From: Nitrospira sp. BO4
GTDB lineage: Bacteria > Nitrospirota > Nitrospiria > Nitrospirales > Nitrospiraceae
Length of the DNA: 64,000 nt
NCBI GenBank assembly: GCA_030144965.1
Contig: JAMPUU010000016.1
Span: 62,001 to 126,000 of the forward strand
Direction of reading: 5' to 3'
The stretch's first letter is position 1. Every line of letters begins with the position of its first letter. The notes under the pieces are model-generated. The model saw nothing but the letters and a program-made list of their open reading frames with translations, was not told where the DNA came from and ran no database searches. Positions 54,379-63,327 of this stretch are shown here, one piece after another. Both the position numbers and the translations under genes were made by a program.

Positions 54379-57300
54379 TCATGCGTCCTGTCCTCGAAGT
54401 CGTTCCGTCGCGATGCGCTTCACGCCCCGCAGATCCAGCTTGCCGGTGCCGAGCACCGGCAAGGCATCGACCTTGACGAACTGGCTCCGAGAGGGGATGA
54501 ACAGATTCGGAAGGCCGCTGGCCGACACCTTTGCCAGAATTCCCGGAATCAGGTCGTCGTCAAGGGTATGAAGCACGGCCAGCCGCTCCCCCTTTTTCTC
54601 GTCCGGAAGACCGGTCACGGCGAAGACTTGGGTATCTGCTCCGGCTGCATGTTGCAAGGCCTCTTCGACTTTTCCATGCGGGACCATCTCACCTCCGATT
54701 TTTGAGAAACGCGAAAGCCGGTCGGTGATCGTCAAAAATCCATCTTCATCCAAGGAAGCGATATCCCCGGTGATGTACCATCCGTCCCGCATCGCCTGGG
54801 TCGTGAGATCTTCTCGCCCGAGGTAGCCTTTCATCACATTGGGGCCTTTCACGAGCAACATACCGGGACTGCCGTGTGGCAGTGGAGTGTAGCTGTCAGG
54901 ATCGACGATCCTGAGTGATACACCGGGGAGCGGCTGGCCGACCGTGCCGCGGCGCGATGCCGGTTGATAGTAGCCGGCGGCTCGGAAGTCCGGGCAGTTG
55001 ACGGCGATGACGGGAGCACACTCCGTGACGCCATAGCCTTCGATTGGGCCGATGCCGAACCTATCCTCCACGGCCTCGGCGAGCCGAGCCGACAGTTTTT
55101 CCGCCCCGGTGAGGATGACGCGCACCGAGCTGAACTGTTCCGGCGTGCAGCGGCGGGAGTAGAGTTGCAGGAACGTCGGTGTAGTGACGATAAACGTGAT
55201 CCGATGCCTTCGAATGATCTCACCGATTGCCGCCACGTCGAGGGGCGAAGGGTGAAAGATCATCGCGGCATTATTGGACATCACGAACCAGAACACCATG
55301 TATCCGAATGAATGGAAGAACGGCAGGATGCCGAGGACCCGTTCGCCCTGATAGAAATGGAGTACCTGCGTGGCCCCTTGACTGTTGGCATCGATGTTGA
55401 AGTGCGACAGCATGACCCCTTTCGGTTCACCGGTGCTGCCGCTGCTGAAGATGATCGTGGCCATGCTGTCGGGGGTGAGCGGAGTTGTCTGTCCGCAGGC
55501 GCGTTCGATGAGACGGCAGGGCGCGAACAAAGCCAGCAGGGCAGCCAGCGCTTTCTGGCAGGCTCCGATCGTCTTAGCCAGGTCTTCCAGCCAGATCACC
55601 GACGGGCCATCCGGCAGTTCGAGTTTGGCCTTTTCAACGAAGGTGCGGCTCGTGACGAGAGTGCGCAGACCCGCAAGTTCCACGGCAGCCTCTAGACCGG
55701 ATTTCCCGACCGTGTAGTTCAGGTTCACGACGGTCTTGCCGCAGAGGGGCGCGGCGACATTTACCAGCGCCGTGGCGACCGTGGGTGGCAGCAGGACACC
55801 CACCCGTTGTTGGTCCTTCCAATACGGCCGCAGCGTCCGCGCAAGAACGATTGATCCGATAAGCGCTTGTAAGGATGAGACGTGGGGGCGATTGTGATCG
55901 GCCATGGCCAGGCGGAAAGGATAGCGACGCATCGAACGGATAAATTCGCGATGCAGCGGCCGCCGGCTCGGTTTCCTGAGCTGCCAGGCTGCTTCGCCGA
56001 GTTCGCGGATCTTCTCGCGTAACTCGTGCGCCGATGTACTCGGCGGCAGCGGTGAGCCGAACGAAACGGTGACGGGATACGGAAGTTGTTCGGGCACTTT
56101 CCAGAGAAAGCGGCCGTGATTGAAGCTGAAGATGCTGCCCCACACGCGATCCAGATGAACGGGAATGATTGGAACCGTTTGGCCCTTCATGATTCGTTCA
56201 AATCCCCGTCGAAACGGCAGGAGCGTTCCCGTACGGGTGATCTGACCTTCAGGGAAGATACAGACAAGTTCGCCGTCATCGAGCGCCCGTCCGGCATCAC
56301 GCAGGGTACGAAGAATCAGGCGGGGGTTGCCTGATGAGGAAATCGGGATGACCCTCAGCCTGTTCATAAAGGGCTTGAACAGCGGATGCCCGGCATATCG
56401 TTCATCAACCACGAATCGCACTGGACGATCGAGGCTGGCAATCAGCAGGAAGCCGTCGATAAAGGAGACGTGATTGGGAACGAGCAACGCTCCGCCTTGG
56501 CGGGGGACGTGGTCCAGTCCGATCACGGTGAGGCGGTACACTATTCGGGGCAGGAGGGCCACGACGAATCGAACCACGCTGTCCGGCAACAACCATATGA
56601 CGAGCAGGGCTCCGATCAGTGCAAAGATGCTGCAGGCGAGCAGGATCTCACTGGCTGACAAGCCGAGCTGCGACAGAAGACCGGCGCCCAGAGAGCCGGC
56701 GAGGATGCCTCCGAATACAAAGGTGTTGCCGAGAGCGATGACCGCACCCCGGCGGTCGGCCGGGGCTCGCCACTGAATCAGCGCATTGATCGGCACGTTG
56801 ATGAACCCGCTGGCGATGCCGAGCATGCCCATGAGCACTAGCGTCCAGGTCAGGCTCGGTGGGATGAGTCCTAAGACGAACAGCCCCAAGGCCAGCCCGA
56901 TCGCACCTGGTGGAATCAGGCCTGTTTCAATTTTTGAACCCGAAAGTCGTCCGGCAAGCACCGCGCCGAGCCCGATTCCAATTGCAAGCACCGCCATTGG
57001 GAGACCCGAGAGCGCGTCCGAAAGCGCCAGTCGGCTCTTGGCGTAGATCAGCATGTCTTGTCCAAACAGGCTTGCAATAGTCCAGAAGATAACGTTGATT
57101 CCGATCGCAAGGCTGAGCAGGCGGTCTGCTCGCATGGTCGACCAGGCTACGGCCAGCGTCATACGCACGCCGCCCTCGGTTCTGGCAGGGGGAACAGGAG
57201 GTATTGCATAGGCAGCTGCCGCTCCGATGGCGGCGACAACGGTTAAGATGAGACCGGCTTGCCAAGGAGCAGTTTGGGAGTACTGAAGCAGAACACCGCC

Positions 57301-57825
57301 GGATGATGTGCCCGCAATGATGGCCACAAACGTCCAGAGCTTCAGCAGCCCGTTCCCGATCGAGAGCCGTTCGTACGGGACCAGTTCCGGCAGGATTCCG
57401 TACTTTGCAGGACTGAGAATTGCGCTGTGAACACCCATGGCTCCGAGCACGACCAGGAGAGCCGTGCCGCCGGTGGGGTTGTTCCAGAGCACAACAGCTC
57501 CGGCTCCCATCAACAGCACTTCAACGACCTTCATCGCGATGATGACGGTGCGCTTGCTCAACCGGTCCGAGAATACGCCCGCAACCAGAGAGAACAGCAT
57601 GAGCGGCAGGGTGAAGACCACGAAGGCGATAGTCGCCTGGGTTTGAGACGCCGCTTCGAATGCGGGCCCGGTCTGCCCGACAGTGACCGCGATTTGACGG
57701 ATTGCGAGGAGGGCGACCATCAACTTCCAGGCATTGTCATTGAACGCACTGCAAAACTGGGCAAGGAGCAAGGCGCGGAGTGGATGTGAACGAGGTTGAG
57801 CTTCAGAACCAGCCGAGGTGGTCAT
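54379..57825 (-). CDS. MFS-acyltransferase-acyl-ACP synthetase fusion (Aas-like)
   Basis: 1148 residues, a three-part fusion. (1) 1-~410: 12-helix MFS transporter resembling LplT ('LLLAQFCSAFNDNAWKLMVA'). (2) ~430-620: PlsC-type acyltransferase with HX4D in 'VPNHVSFIDGFLL' and 'EGQITRTGTL'. (3) ~650-1148: AMP-forming acyl-ACP synthetase with P-loop 'IIFSSGSTGEPKGVMLSH', 'YGVTECAPVI' and 'ITGDIASLDEDGFLTITDRL'. It corresponds to the LplT-Aas system that flips and reacylates lysophospholipids, using acyl-ACP made by its own synthetase domain. It follows the MutS-like gene by 9 bp on the same strand. Confidence 0.9.
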   Translation of the reverse strand: MTTSAGSEAQPRSHPLRALLLAQFCSAFNDNAWKLMVALLAIRQIAVTVGQTGPAFEAASQTQATIAFVVFTLPLMLFSLVAGVFSDRLSKRTVIIAMKVVEVLLMGAGAVVLWNNPTGGTALLVVLGAMGVHSAILSPAKYGILPELVPYERLSIGNGLLKLWTFVAIIAGTSSGGVLLQYSQTAPWQAGLILTVVAAIGAAAAYAIPPVPPARTEGGVRMTLAVAWSTMRADRLLSLAIGINVIFWTIASLFGQDMLIYAKSRLALSDALSGLPMAVLAIGIGLGAVLAGRLSGSKIETGLIPPGAIGLALGLFVLGLIPPSLTWTLVLMGMLGIASGFINVPINALIQWRAPADRRGAVIALGNTFVFGGILAGSLGAGLLSQLGLSASEILLACSIFALIGALLVIWLLPDSVVRFVVALLPRIVYRLTVIGLDHVPRQGGALLVPNHVSFIDGFLLIASLDRPVRFVVDERYAGHPLFKPFMNRLRVIPISSSGNPRLILRTLRDAGRALDDGELVCIFPEGQITRTGTLLPFRRGFERIMKGQTVPIIPVHLDRVWGSIFSFNHGRFLWKVPEQLPYPVTVSFGSPLPPSTSAHELREKIRELGEAAWQLRKPSRRPLHREFIRSMRRYPFRLAMADHNRPHVSSLQALIGSIVLARTLRPYWKDQQRVGVLLPPTVATALVNVAAPLCGKTVVNLNYTVGKSGLEAAVELAGLRTLVTSRTFVEKAKLELPDGPSVIWLEDLAKTIGACQKALAALLALFAPCRLIERACGQTTPLTPDSMATIIFSSGSTGEPKGVMLSHFNIDANSQGATQVLHFYQGERVLGILPFFHSFGYMVFWFVMSNNAAMIFHPSPLDVAAIGEIIRRHRITFIVTTPTFLQLYSRRCTPEQFSSVRVILTGAEKLSARLAEAVEDRFGIGPIEGYGVTECAPVIAVNCPDFRAAGYYQPASRRGTVGQPLPGVSLRIVDPDSYTPLPHGSPGMLLVKGPNVMKGYLGREDLTTQAMRDGWYITGDIASLDEDGFLTITDRLSRFSKIGGEMVPHGKVEEALQHAAGADTQVFAVTGLPDEKKGERLAVLHTLDDDLIPGILAKVSASGLPNLFIPSRSQFVKVDALPVLGTGKLDLRGVKRIATERLRGQDA

Positions 57826-57834
57826 CCGTGAAGT

Positions 57835-59682
57835 CTATTTTGCCCGATTATTGATGTTTGGGGAAATAGGTAGCCCTTCCAGCTCCATGATGCGCAGCGC
57901 ATTCGTGGTGGGGCAAGGACCCGGTCGGAGCCGATAATCGAACTCCAGTGTGCCGGCCGACACGGTTTCCTGGAAGTGTGCATTAATGAGCCGGGGCACC
58001 ACTGGTTCCAACTCCGCCAACTCGAGATCATGGGTGCTCACGAGGCCGAAGCCGTTTCCTTGCGACAGTTCGGTGATGTAGGCCTGGCTGCCGATGAGCC
58101 GCTCCCGGTTGTTGGTGCCTTTGAATATTTCATCAATCAAGAACAGCACAGGTGGCGCGTGTCTTTCTTTGGTGGCATCGAGGATCGTTTTCAGTCGTTT
58201 GACCTCGGCATAAAAGAACGACAGACCGGCATCGAGCGAATCATCAACGCGGATGCAACAGGCCAAGCGGCTCCAGGTCCACTCAAACGAGCGCGCACAA
58301 ACAGGACCTCCGGCCTGCGCCAGACAAAGGTTGATGCCGATCGTTCGCAGGAAGGTGCTCTTGCCGGACATGTTTGAGCCCGTGATCAAGTGGATCGAGC
58401 CGAGCTCTGTCAGATGAACGTCGTTTGCCACTCGCGTCTTGGCGGGGAGAAGCGGGTGTCCGAGCTGGTTTGCATGGAGAGCCGGAGGCGTGCCGTTCAG
58501 TTCGGCGGTTGCGACGAGCGGGGTGGGCCATGCATAGTCGGAATGCAGATGGGCAAACGTTGCTAATGCCGACGCGGCTTCGACTTCAGCCAAACAGTCG
58601 AGCCAGTGCGGGAGCGCATCCTTGATCTCGTGCTGAACGTGAATCAGTTGCCGGGTGAACCACAGATCCCACGGACACAGCGCGTTAACCGCCAGATGAA
58701 CGAGCGGGTGGGCCTTGATGCTGATCGCATGGAGCGTGCGTGCCGCGCGGTTGAGGTGCCGTGTGGGACTGGCCGCACCGATCAGGTTTGTCCAGGCTGA
58801 AGCGAGTGCCGTGTCCCGCCGTTTTGCATGGCGTTCGATGTAGCCGAGAACCGTGGCCAGCCGCTCGGTTTCATGGTGAAGTCCGACGGCATGCTCCAGC
58901 AACTCTTCCCCTTGATCGGTCATAAAGTAGATCAGCACATAGGCTGCGAACGAAAACATCCAATAACCGGGCAGCTGGCCGAACATTGTGGCGAAGGCAA
59001 GACCTATAGTTGTCAGGGCAAGCAGGCTTTGGACGGCAAGAAAGGTATTCAAGTGAGGCAAGCCGACCGGATGCTCAAGCACCGCGGCCAAGCGTCTGCC
59101 ATTGATTTCTTGGTCTCCGGTCAGTTTGGCTTCGAGCGCCAGACGGTCACGAAACAAGGAGCGGGACGCCAGTTCTCTCACCAACGACTGCCGCGTGTGC
59201 CACTGTGATGGAGTGGGAGGTTGTTCCAACAGCCAATGATGCAGGCGCTCTCTGCCATGGTCCGAGACGGTCGTGTCGAGAAGATGCGTCAGGGAGTGCG
59301 CGCCGAACAGATCCAGGTCGGCGGCGTACGGGTGAGCCTTTGGAGTTTCGCCTGGCCTTGGAGGAATTGCAGACCAGTCCAGTGTCATCCGCGCCAAATG
59401 AATCAGCTTGATCTGTTTCCATTGACGAAGCCGGTGAATCCGGGTTTCCACCTTGTTATGATACGCGGCGACGGTGACGAAGATGGCCAGGAATACTCCA
59501 AGGGCAAGGTTGCCGCTGTGATACCAATCGAGCTTGTAGAGGGTGATCGTGACGACTAGGCCGATGAGGAAAATGGCCAGCCGCCATCGCGTGAAGGTGG
59601 CGCTGGTCCTGGTTCCTCGAGCAATGAGCCGGTCGGCCAACCGAACCATTGTCTCGATCTGGGTGATACGAGAGTGAGCCAT
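57835..59682 (-). CDS. Membrane-anchored MutS-like ATPase
   Basis: 615 residues. The C-terminal part is a MutS-type ABC ATPase: Walker A 'HLITGSNMSGKSTFLRTIGI', Walker B 'PPVLFLIDEIFKGTNNRERL' and 'GLVSTHDLELAELEPVVPRL'. The middle has MutS-core/clamp helices. The N-terminus lacks the mismatch-recognition domain and instead has two membrane helices ('LAIFLIGLVVTITLYKLDWY' 'HSGNLALGVFLAIFVTVAAY'), with two more near 210-250. Thus it is a MutS-related, probably membrane-bound ATPase of unknown substrate. The neighbouring lipid-remodelling gene, 9 bp away, suggests co-transcription. Confidence 0.82.
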   Translation of the reverse strand: MAHSRITQIETMVRLADRLIARGTRTSATFTRWRLAIFLIGLVVTITLYKLDWYHSGNLALGVFLAIFVTVAAYHNKVETRIHRLRQWKQIKLIHLARMTLDWSAIPPRPGETPKAHPYAADLDLFGAHSLTHLLDTTVSDHGRERLHHWLLEQPPTPSQWHTRQSLVRELASRSLFRDRLALEAKLTGDQEINGRRLAAVLEHPVGLPHLNTFLAVQSLLALTTIGLAFATMFGQLPGYWMFSFAAYVLIYFMTDQGEELLEHAVGLHHETERLATVLGYIERHAKRRDTALASAWTNLIGAASPTRHLNRAARTLHAISIKAHPLVHLAVNALCPWDLWFTRQLIHVQHEIKDALPHWLDCLAEVEAASALATFAHLHSDYAWPTPLVATAELNGTPPALHANQLGHPLLPAKTRVANDVHLTELGSIHLITGSNMSGKSTFLRTIGINLCLAQAGGPVCARSFEWTWSRLACCIRVDDSLDAGLSFFYAEVKRLKTILDATKERHAPPVLFLIDEIFKGTNNRERLIGSQAYITELSQGNGFGLVSTHDLELAELEPVVPRLINAHFQETVSAGTLEFDYRLRPGPCPTTNALRIMELEGLPISPNINNRAK

Positions 59683-59798
59683 GACAGCGACCTTACTGGG
59701 AACGGGTCGGGGACGTCAAATACCAACGTGAATTTCATGAAGCGGATCTTGTAGGCTCGCGTTGGAAGGACGACCTGTCACGTTTCATCAACCACGAA

Positions 59799-60680
59799 AT
59801 GGCCATGCCCAACGATTGGATTGACGTCTGTATCCACGGGTGCGTCGACGCGGGAGAGCTGCTTAGTCGACTCGATGATCCGAGCCTCCAAGGCGCATGG
59901 GAGGATGAGGGGACGGTCCATCTCTATTGGCCGGAGGACCAGTGGAACGAGGATCGGCTTGCTTCGGTTCGCCTAATTCTTGCCGACCTTGCACCATCGA
60001 TCGAGGATACTCCGCTCTCGGTACTACAGGTGCCGGCTCAGGATTGGAACGAGGCTTGGGCTCGCTCCGTGAGGCCGCTTCACATCGGGCGGCTGGTCAT
60101 TCGTCCGAGTTGGGAGCCAGTCGTATTGGGGGCGAACGATATCGACATCGTGCTTGATCCGAAGCAGGCGTTCGGCACCGGCCACCATGCGACCACTCGG
60201 ATGTTGCTCGAATGGTTGCAGAGGGAAATACATGGCGGAGAGCGGGTTTTGGATGTGGGCGCCGGCAGCGCCATCTTGGCCATGGCGGCGGTTAAGCTTG
60301 GCGCCGCATCGGCCATCGGTATTGAACATGATGCGGTTGCGGTGGAATGTGCAAGAGAGTATCTCGGGGTGAATCATGTGGACGATCGGATCGACATCAT
60401 GACAGGCACGTTGGACGATCTGCCGGAGGAGAAGCGACGGATTGCCGATCTGGTGCTGGCTAATCTCGACCGGCGAACGATCTTGGATCTCGCCGGCGAT
60501 GTGGTAAGCTCGGCGTCGGAACGCGCACGCATACTGGTCTCCGGTATTCTCATCGAGCAGCAGGCCGAGATCGTCGATCGATTTGCCAATCTTGGCTTGG
60601 CGTGCTCGGAACGGCGCCAGGAGGAGGGGTGGGTGGCGATGAAATTTCTCAGGCCCGAATCCTGCGACGGAGAGGCCTGA
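59799..60680 (+). CDS. prmA: Ribosomal protein L11 methyltransferase
   Basis: 293 residues. PrmA layout: N-terminal substrate-binding domain and a class I methyltransferase domain with 'LDPKQAFGTGHHATTRMLLE' (PrmA signature FGTGxHxTT), motif I 'VLDVGAGSAILAMAAVKLGA' and 'LVLANLDRRTILDLA' (N-x-x motif). It trimethylates L11 lysines using SAM. Its stop overlaps the start of the MOSC gene (TGATG), so both are translationally coupled. Confidence 0.88.
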   Translation: MAMPNDWIDVCIHGCVDAGELLSRLDDPSLQGAWEDEGTVHLYWPEDQWNEDRLASVRLILADLAPSIEDTPLSVLQVPAQDWNEAWARSVRPLHIGRLVIRPSWEPVVLGANDIDIVLDPKQAFGTGHHATTRMLLEWLQREIHGGERVLDVGAGSAILAMAAVKLGAASAIGIEHDAVAVECAREYLGVNHVDDRIDIMTGTLDDLPEEKRRIADLVLANLDRRTILDLAGDVVSSASERARILVSGILIEQQAEIVDRFANLGLACSERRQEEGWVAMKFLRPESCDGEA

Positions 60681-61159
60681 TGGCGACCAGGCCGCCGTAT
60701 CCACATGTCCACCAGATCAATGTCTCCGACGGAGGGGTTCCGAAGCTTCCCGTTTGGGAAGCAAAAGTGGGCGAACACGGGTTAGATGGCGATCGGCAGC
60801 GGAATCTCAAGGTTCACGGCGGACCCGACCGGGCCGTCTGTCTATTTTCGCTGGAGCTTATCGAACAACTTCAAGAAGAAGGTCATCCGATCGACCCCGG
60901 ATCGTCCGGCGAAAACCTGACTTTGTCCGGCCTGGATTGGGAGCTGGTACGGCCGGGTGTGCGATTGATGATCGGTCCCGAGATTCAACTCGAGGTCACG
61001 AGCTATACGACTCCCTGCAGTCACAATCGGCGGTGGTTTAGGGACGAGGATTTCTCGCGCATTTCGCAGAAGTTAAACCCTGGCTGGAGTCGTGTCTATG
61101 CGAGAGTGTTGCAAGGAGGGATTGTCCGACCGGGAGATGCGGTGACCGTGGAATCATGA
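60680..61159 (+). CDS. MOSC-domain protein (YiiM type)
   Basis: 159 residues; the ATG overlaps the prmA stop. MOSC core: 'GLDGDRQRNLKVHGGPDRAV', 'CLFSLELIEQLQEEGHPIDP', and the conserved Cys in 'EVTSYTTPCSHNRRWF'. YiiM-type MOSC proteins use molybdenum cofactor to reduce N-hydroxylated bases and amidoximes. Sulfur acceptor/Moco ligand is the conserved Cys. Overlap with prmA suggests co-transcription rather than shared function. Confidence 0.86.
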   Translation: MATRPPYPHVHQINVSDGGVPKLPVWEAKVGEHGLDGDRQRNLKVHGGPDRAVCLFSLELIEQLQEEGHPIDPGSSGENLTLSGLDWELVRPGVRLMIGPEIQLEVTSYTTPCSHNRRWFRDEDFSRISQKLNPGWSRVYARVLQGGIVRPGDAVTVES

Positions 61160-61217
61160 AGTGACGGGGAGTTCGTAGGATTTTTGCGAACATGCTTTAC
61201 GGATGACGGGGGTGCGG

Positions 61218-61880
61218 ATGATGAATCGAATACTCGAACCGGAATTGATGGACGATCCCAAGCAGGCGGAAGTCTATGCGCGTGCCGACTTTGCCGAAGA
61301 GAATCAAGGATTCGTCGATCGATTCAAGGAATACTTCCCGGAGTTTTCGCAAGGCCGTGTTTTGGATCTCGGCTGCGGCCCTGCCGACATCCCGATCCGG
61401 TTTGCTAGACTGTATCCGGCCTGCCAGATCATCGGGGTTGATGCCTCGGCTCCGATGATCCAGTTGGGCGAACAGGCACTGAAGCAAGTTGACTTGACTG
61501 ATCGCATTACGCTGCGTTGCGAACGACTCGATGCCGTAGCCGGAGCCAATATTGCCGATGCAGCGATCTCCAATAGCCTGCTTCACCATCTGCCCAACCC
61601 CCTGCAGTTTTGGCAAAAACTTCGGCAACTCGTGAAGCCGGGCTCCCCGGTGCTCGTGATGGATCTGCTCCGCCCGGAATCGCCGGAAGCCGCGCAAGCC
61701 ATTGTGGACCAGTACGCCGCCAATGAACCGGATATTTTACGCCGCGATTTCTACAACTCGCTGCTCGCTGCTTTTACGGAGGATGAGATCGGCTCCCAGC
61801 TGGCGCGCATGAATCTCACACGATTGCTGATCGATATCCCGGACGACCGCCACTGGGTGGTCGGCGGCATCATTTATTGA
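61218..61880 (+). CDS. Class I SAM-dependent methyltransferase
   Basis: 220 residues from ATG 61218 (an earlier ATG at 61203 is also in frame). Motif I 'RVLDLGCGPADIPIRFARLY', 'CQIIGVDASAPMIQLGEQAL', and 'NSLLHHLPNPLQFWQKLRQL' 'VKPGSPVLVMDLLRPESPEA'. Methyltransferase_25-type small-molecule methyltransferase; the substrate is unknown. 58 bp after the MOSC gene, with the same orientation. Its stop overlaps an upstream open frame of the RlpA gene but not its probable start. Confidence 0.85.
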   Translation: MMNRILEPELMDDPKQAEVYARADFAEENQGFVDRFKEYFPEFSQGRVLDLGCGPADIPIRFARLYPACQIIGVDASAPMIQLGEQALKQVDLTDRITLRCERLDAVAGANIADAAISNSLLHHLPNPLQFWQKLRQLVKPGSPVLVMDLLRPESPEAAQAIVDQYAANEPDILRRDFYNSLLAAFTEDEIGSQLARMNLTRLLIDIPDDRHWVVGGIIY

Positions 61881-61978
61881 CCAAAACCATTTATGGGATT
61901 TGCATAAACATAGCTGGCCGATGCGAGGTAGCGATTCGCTGGCAGGGAAGGAGCTGTGGCGGTGTCAAGTGTTGGGCA

Positions 61979-62734
61979 ATGAAATTATATTTTCTACCCT
62001 TACGGCGTGATTGTGAAAACTTTCGAGCGGGTACTTTTCTCTCACTGCTTCTCCTTCTCGCTCTCCTAAATCTTGCCTCCTGTTCGGTGATCGACGCGAC
62101 CTTCTCAACGATCAAAACAGGTTATCGTGTCATTAAGGGAGCCGTGAAAGGGACCGTATGGGTCGTGCGAGGAACCTATCAATTTACAAAAGAGACGACC
62201 AAACTCGTTTACCACATCGGCAAGTTTACCTTTGAAGTCGTCCGTGCTCCGTTGGAGTATCCCTTGGTGAGGGACGACGTTCAGACCATCGATGGACTCC
62301 CGGTCAAGGAGGCGATTCGCCTTGGGCGCGTAAAAAATGCTCCCTATACCGTCAATGGCCGGTATTATGTGCCGATGAGCGTCTCGAGTGCACAGACGTA
62401 TGGAGAGACAGGCATGGCATCTTGGTATGGGGAAGAAACAGTGCGTCAGAACAGTGGATCCATGACGGCCAACGGCGAACTGTTTAACCCACGAGGATTG
62501 ACGGCAGCCCATAAGTATCTGCCGCTTCCCATCCATGTGCAGGTGACGAACCTTGAAAATGGGAGGTCGATCGTTGTGAGAGTGAATGACCGCGGTCCCT
62601 TTCCCAGTCAGCACAATCCTGATTCCGGAAAGAGGATCATCGACTTGAGCGAAGGAGCCGCCGAACAGCTTGGGTTTGTCGACAAAGGAGTCGCCCTGGT
62701 CCGTGTCGAGACGATTCAACTGGAAGAGTCATAA
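61979..62734 (+). CDS. RlpA-like septal lytic transglycosylase, lipoprotein
   Basis: 251 residues from ATG 61979; the lipobox is LASC ('LLLLLALLNLASCSV'). The C-terminal DPBB barrel matches RlpA: 'GETGMASWYGEETVRQNSGS', 'ANGELFNPRGLTAAHKYLPL' and 'VRVNDRGPFPSQHNPDSGKR' (the catalytic D/H and 'NDRGPF' motif). RlpA proteins cleave denuded peptidoglycan at the septum. It lacks the C-terminal SPOR domain of E. coli RlpA, so localisation must be different. The N-terminal part between residues 40 and 130 ('YRVIKGAVKGTVWVVRGTYQ') is of unknown function. Confidence 0.87.
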   Translation: MKLYFLPLRRDCENFRAGTFLSLLLLLALLNLASCSVIDATFSTIKTGYRVIKGAVKGTVWVVRGTYQFTKETTKLVYHIGKFTFEVVRAPLEYPLVRDDVQTIDGLPVKEAIRLGRVKNAPYTVNGRYYVPMSVSSAQTYGETGMASWYGEETVRQNSGSMTANGELFNPRGLTAAHKYLPLPIHVQVTNLENGRSIVVRVNDRGPFPSQHNPDSGKRIIDLSEGAAEQLGFVDKGVALVRVETIQLEES

Positions 62735-62903
62735 GCGGAGGCCCGCAAGGGGGGAAAGGGTTTCCGTGTCCGGCGCGTCCAGCGCACGGTTGCTCTGCAT
62801 CCTTGGAGCTCTTCGCCATCACTAATGAATAGGCGCCGCCTAACTGGTATATTCACCTTTCCAGTTGATGCTTGGTGAAAGTGAAGTTTGAAACCGAATG
62901 TGA

Positions 62904-63242
62904 TTGAACACTGTTGTGAGACGATTCCGCGACTATATCTCCGTCGTCACTCTTTGTGCTCTCAGCGCAGTAATTCCCGTTGGATGCGACAATCGTGAAA
63001 CGATCCTCGTGATCGAAAAACCAACAGAGGTGCACAGCATAGAGCAGACGGCGCCTGCTCCTGAATCCTCGAGTGCGGGGCCTCAGCCAGGGAAAGTGAT
63101 TGCGATCCTGAAGGCAAGTGAGACGGCACGAGCCATTGGCGTGTATCACGGCAAAGATTTTGACGCCTTCCAAGTCAAGCTTGCAGACGGCACCGAGGGG
63201 CTCATTATCGCTGGTGATACCTTCAAAGTCGTGTCCCGATGA
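62904..63242 (+). CDS. Small lipoprotein with possible SH3-like domain
   Basis: 112 residues if TTG 62904 is used; a GTG at 62916 is an alternative, and neither has a strong ribosome site. Signal peptide ending in a lipobox-like VGC ('LCALSAVIPVGCDNRETILV'). The C-terminal ~55 residues ('PGKVIAILKASETARAIGVY' 'HGKDFDAFQVKLADGTEGLI') resemble a bacterial SH3-like fold. Function unknown. It lies 170 bp after the RlpA gene. Confidence 0.55.
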   Translation: MNTVVRRFRDYISVVTLCALSAVIPVGCDNRETILVIEKPTEVHSIEQTAPAPESSSAGPQPGKVIAILKASETARAIGVYHGKDFDAFQVKLADGTEGLIIAGDTFKVVSR

Positions 63243-63327
63243 GATGCAATAGAGCAAAAGCCGGTGCAGCAAGATGTTGACGAGAAGTTGAACATCCGGA
63301 TGCGTCACTCAATAGTAGAAGTGTCCA

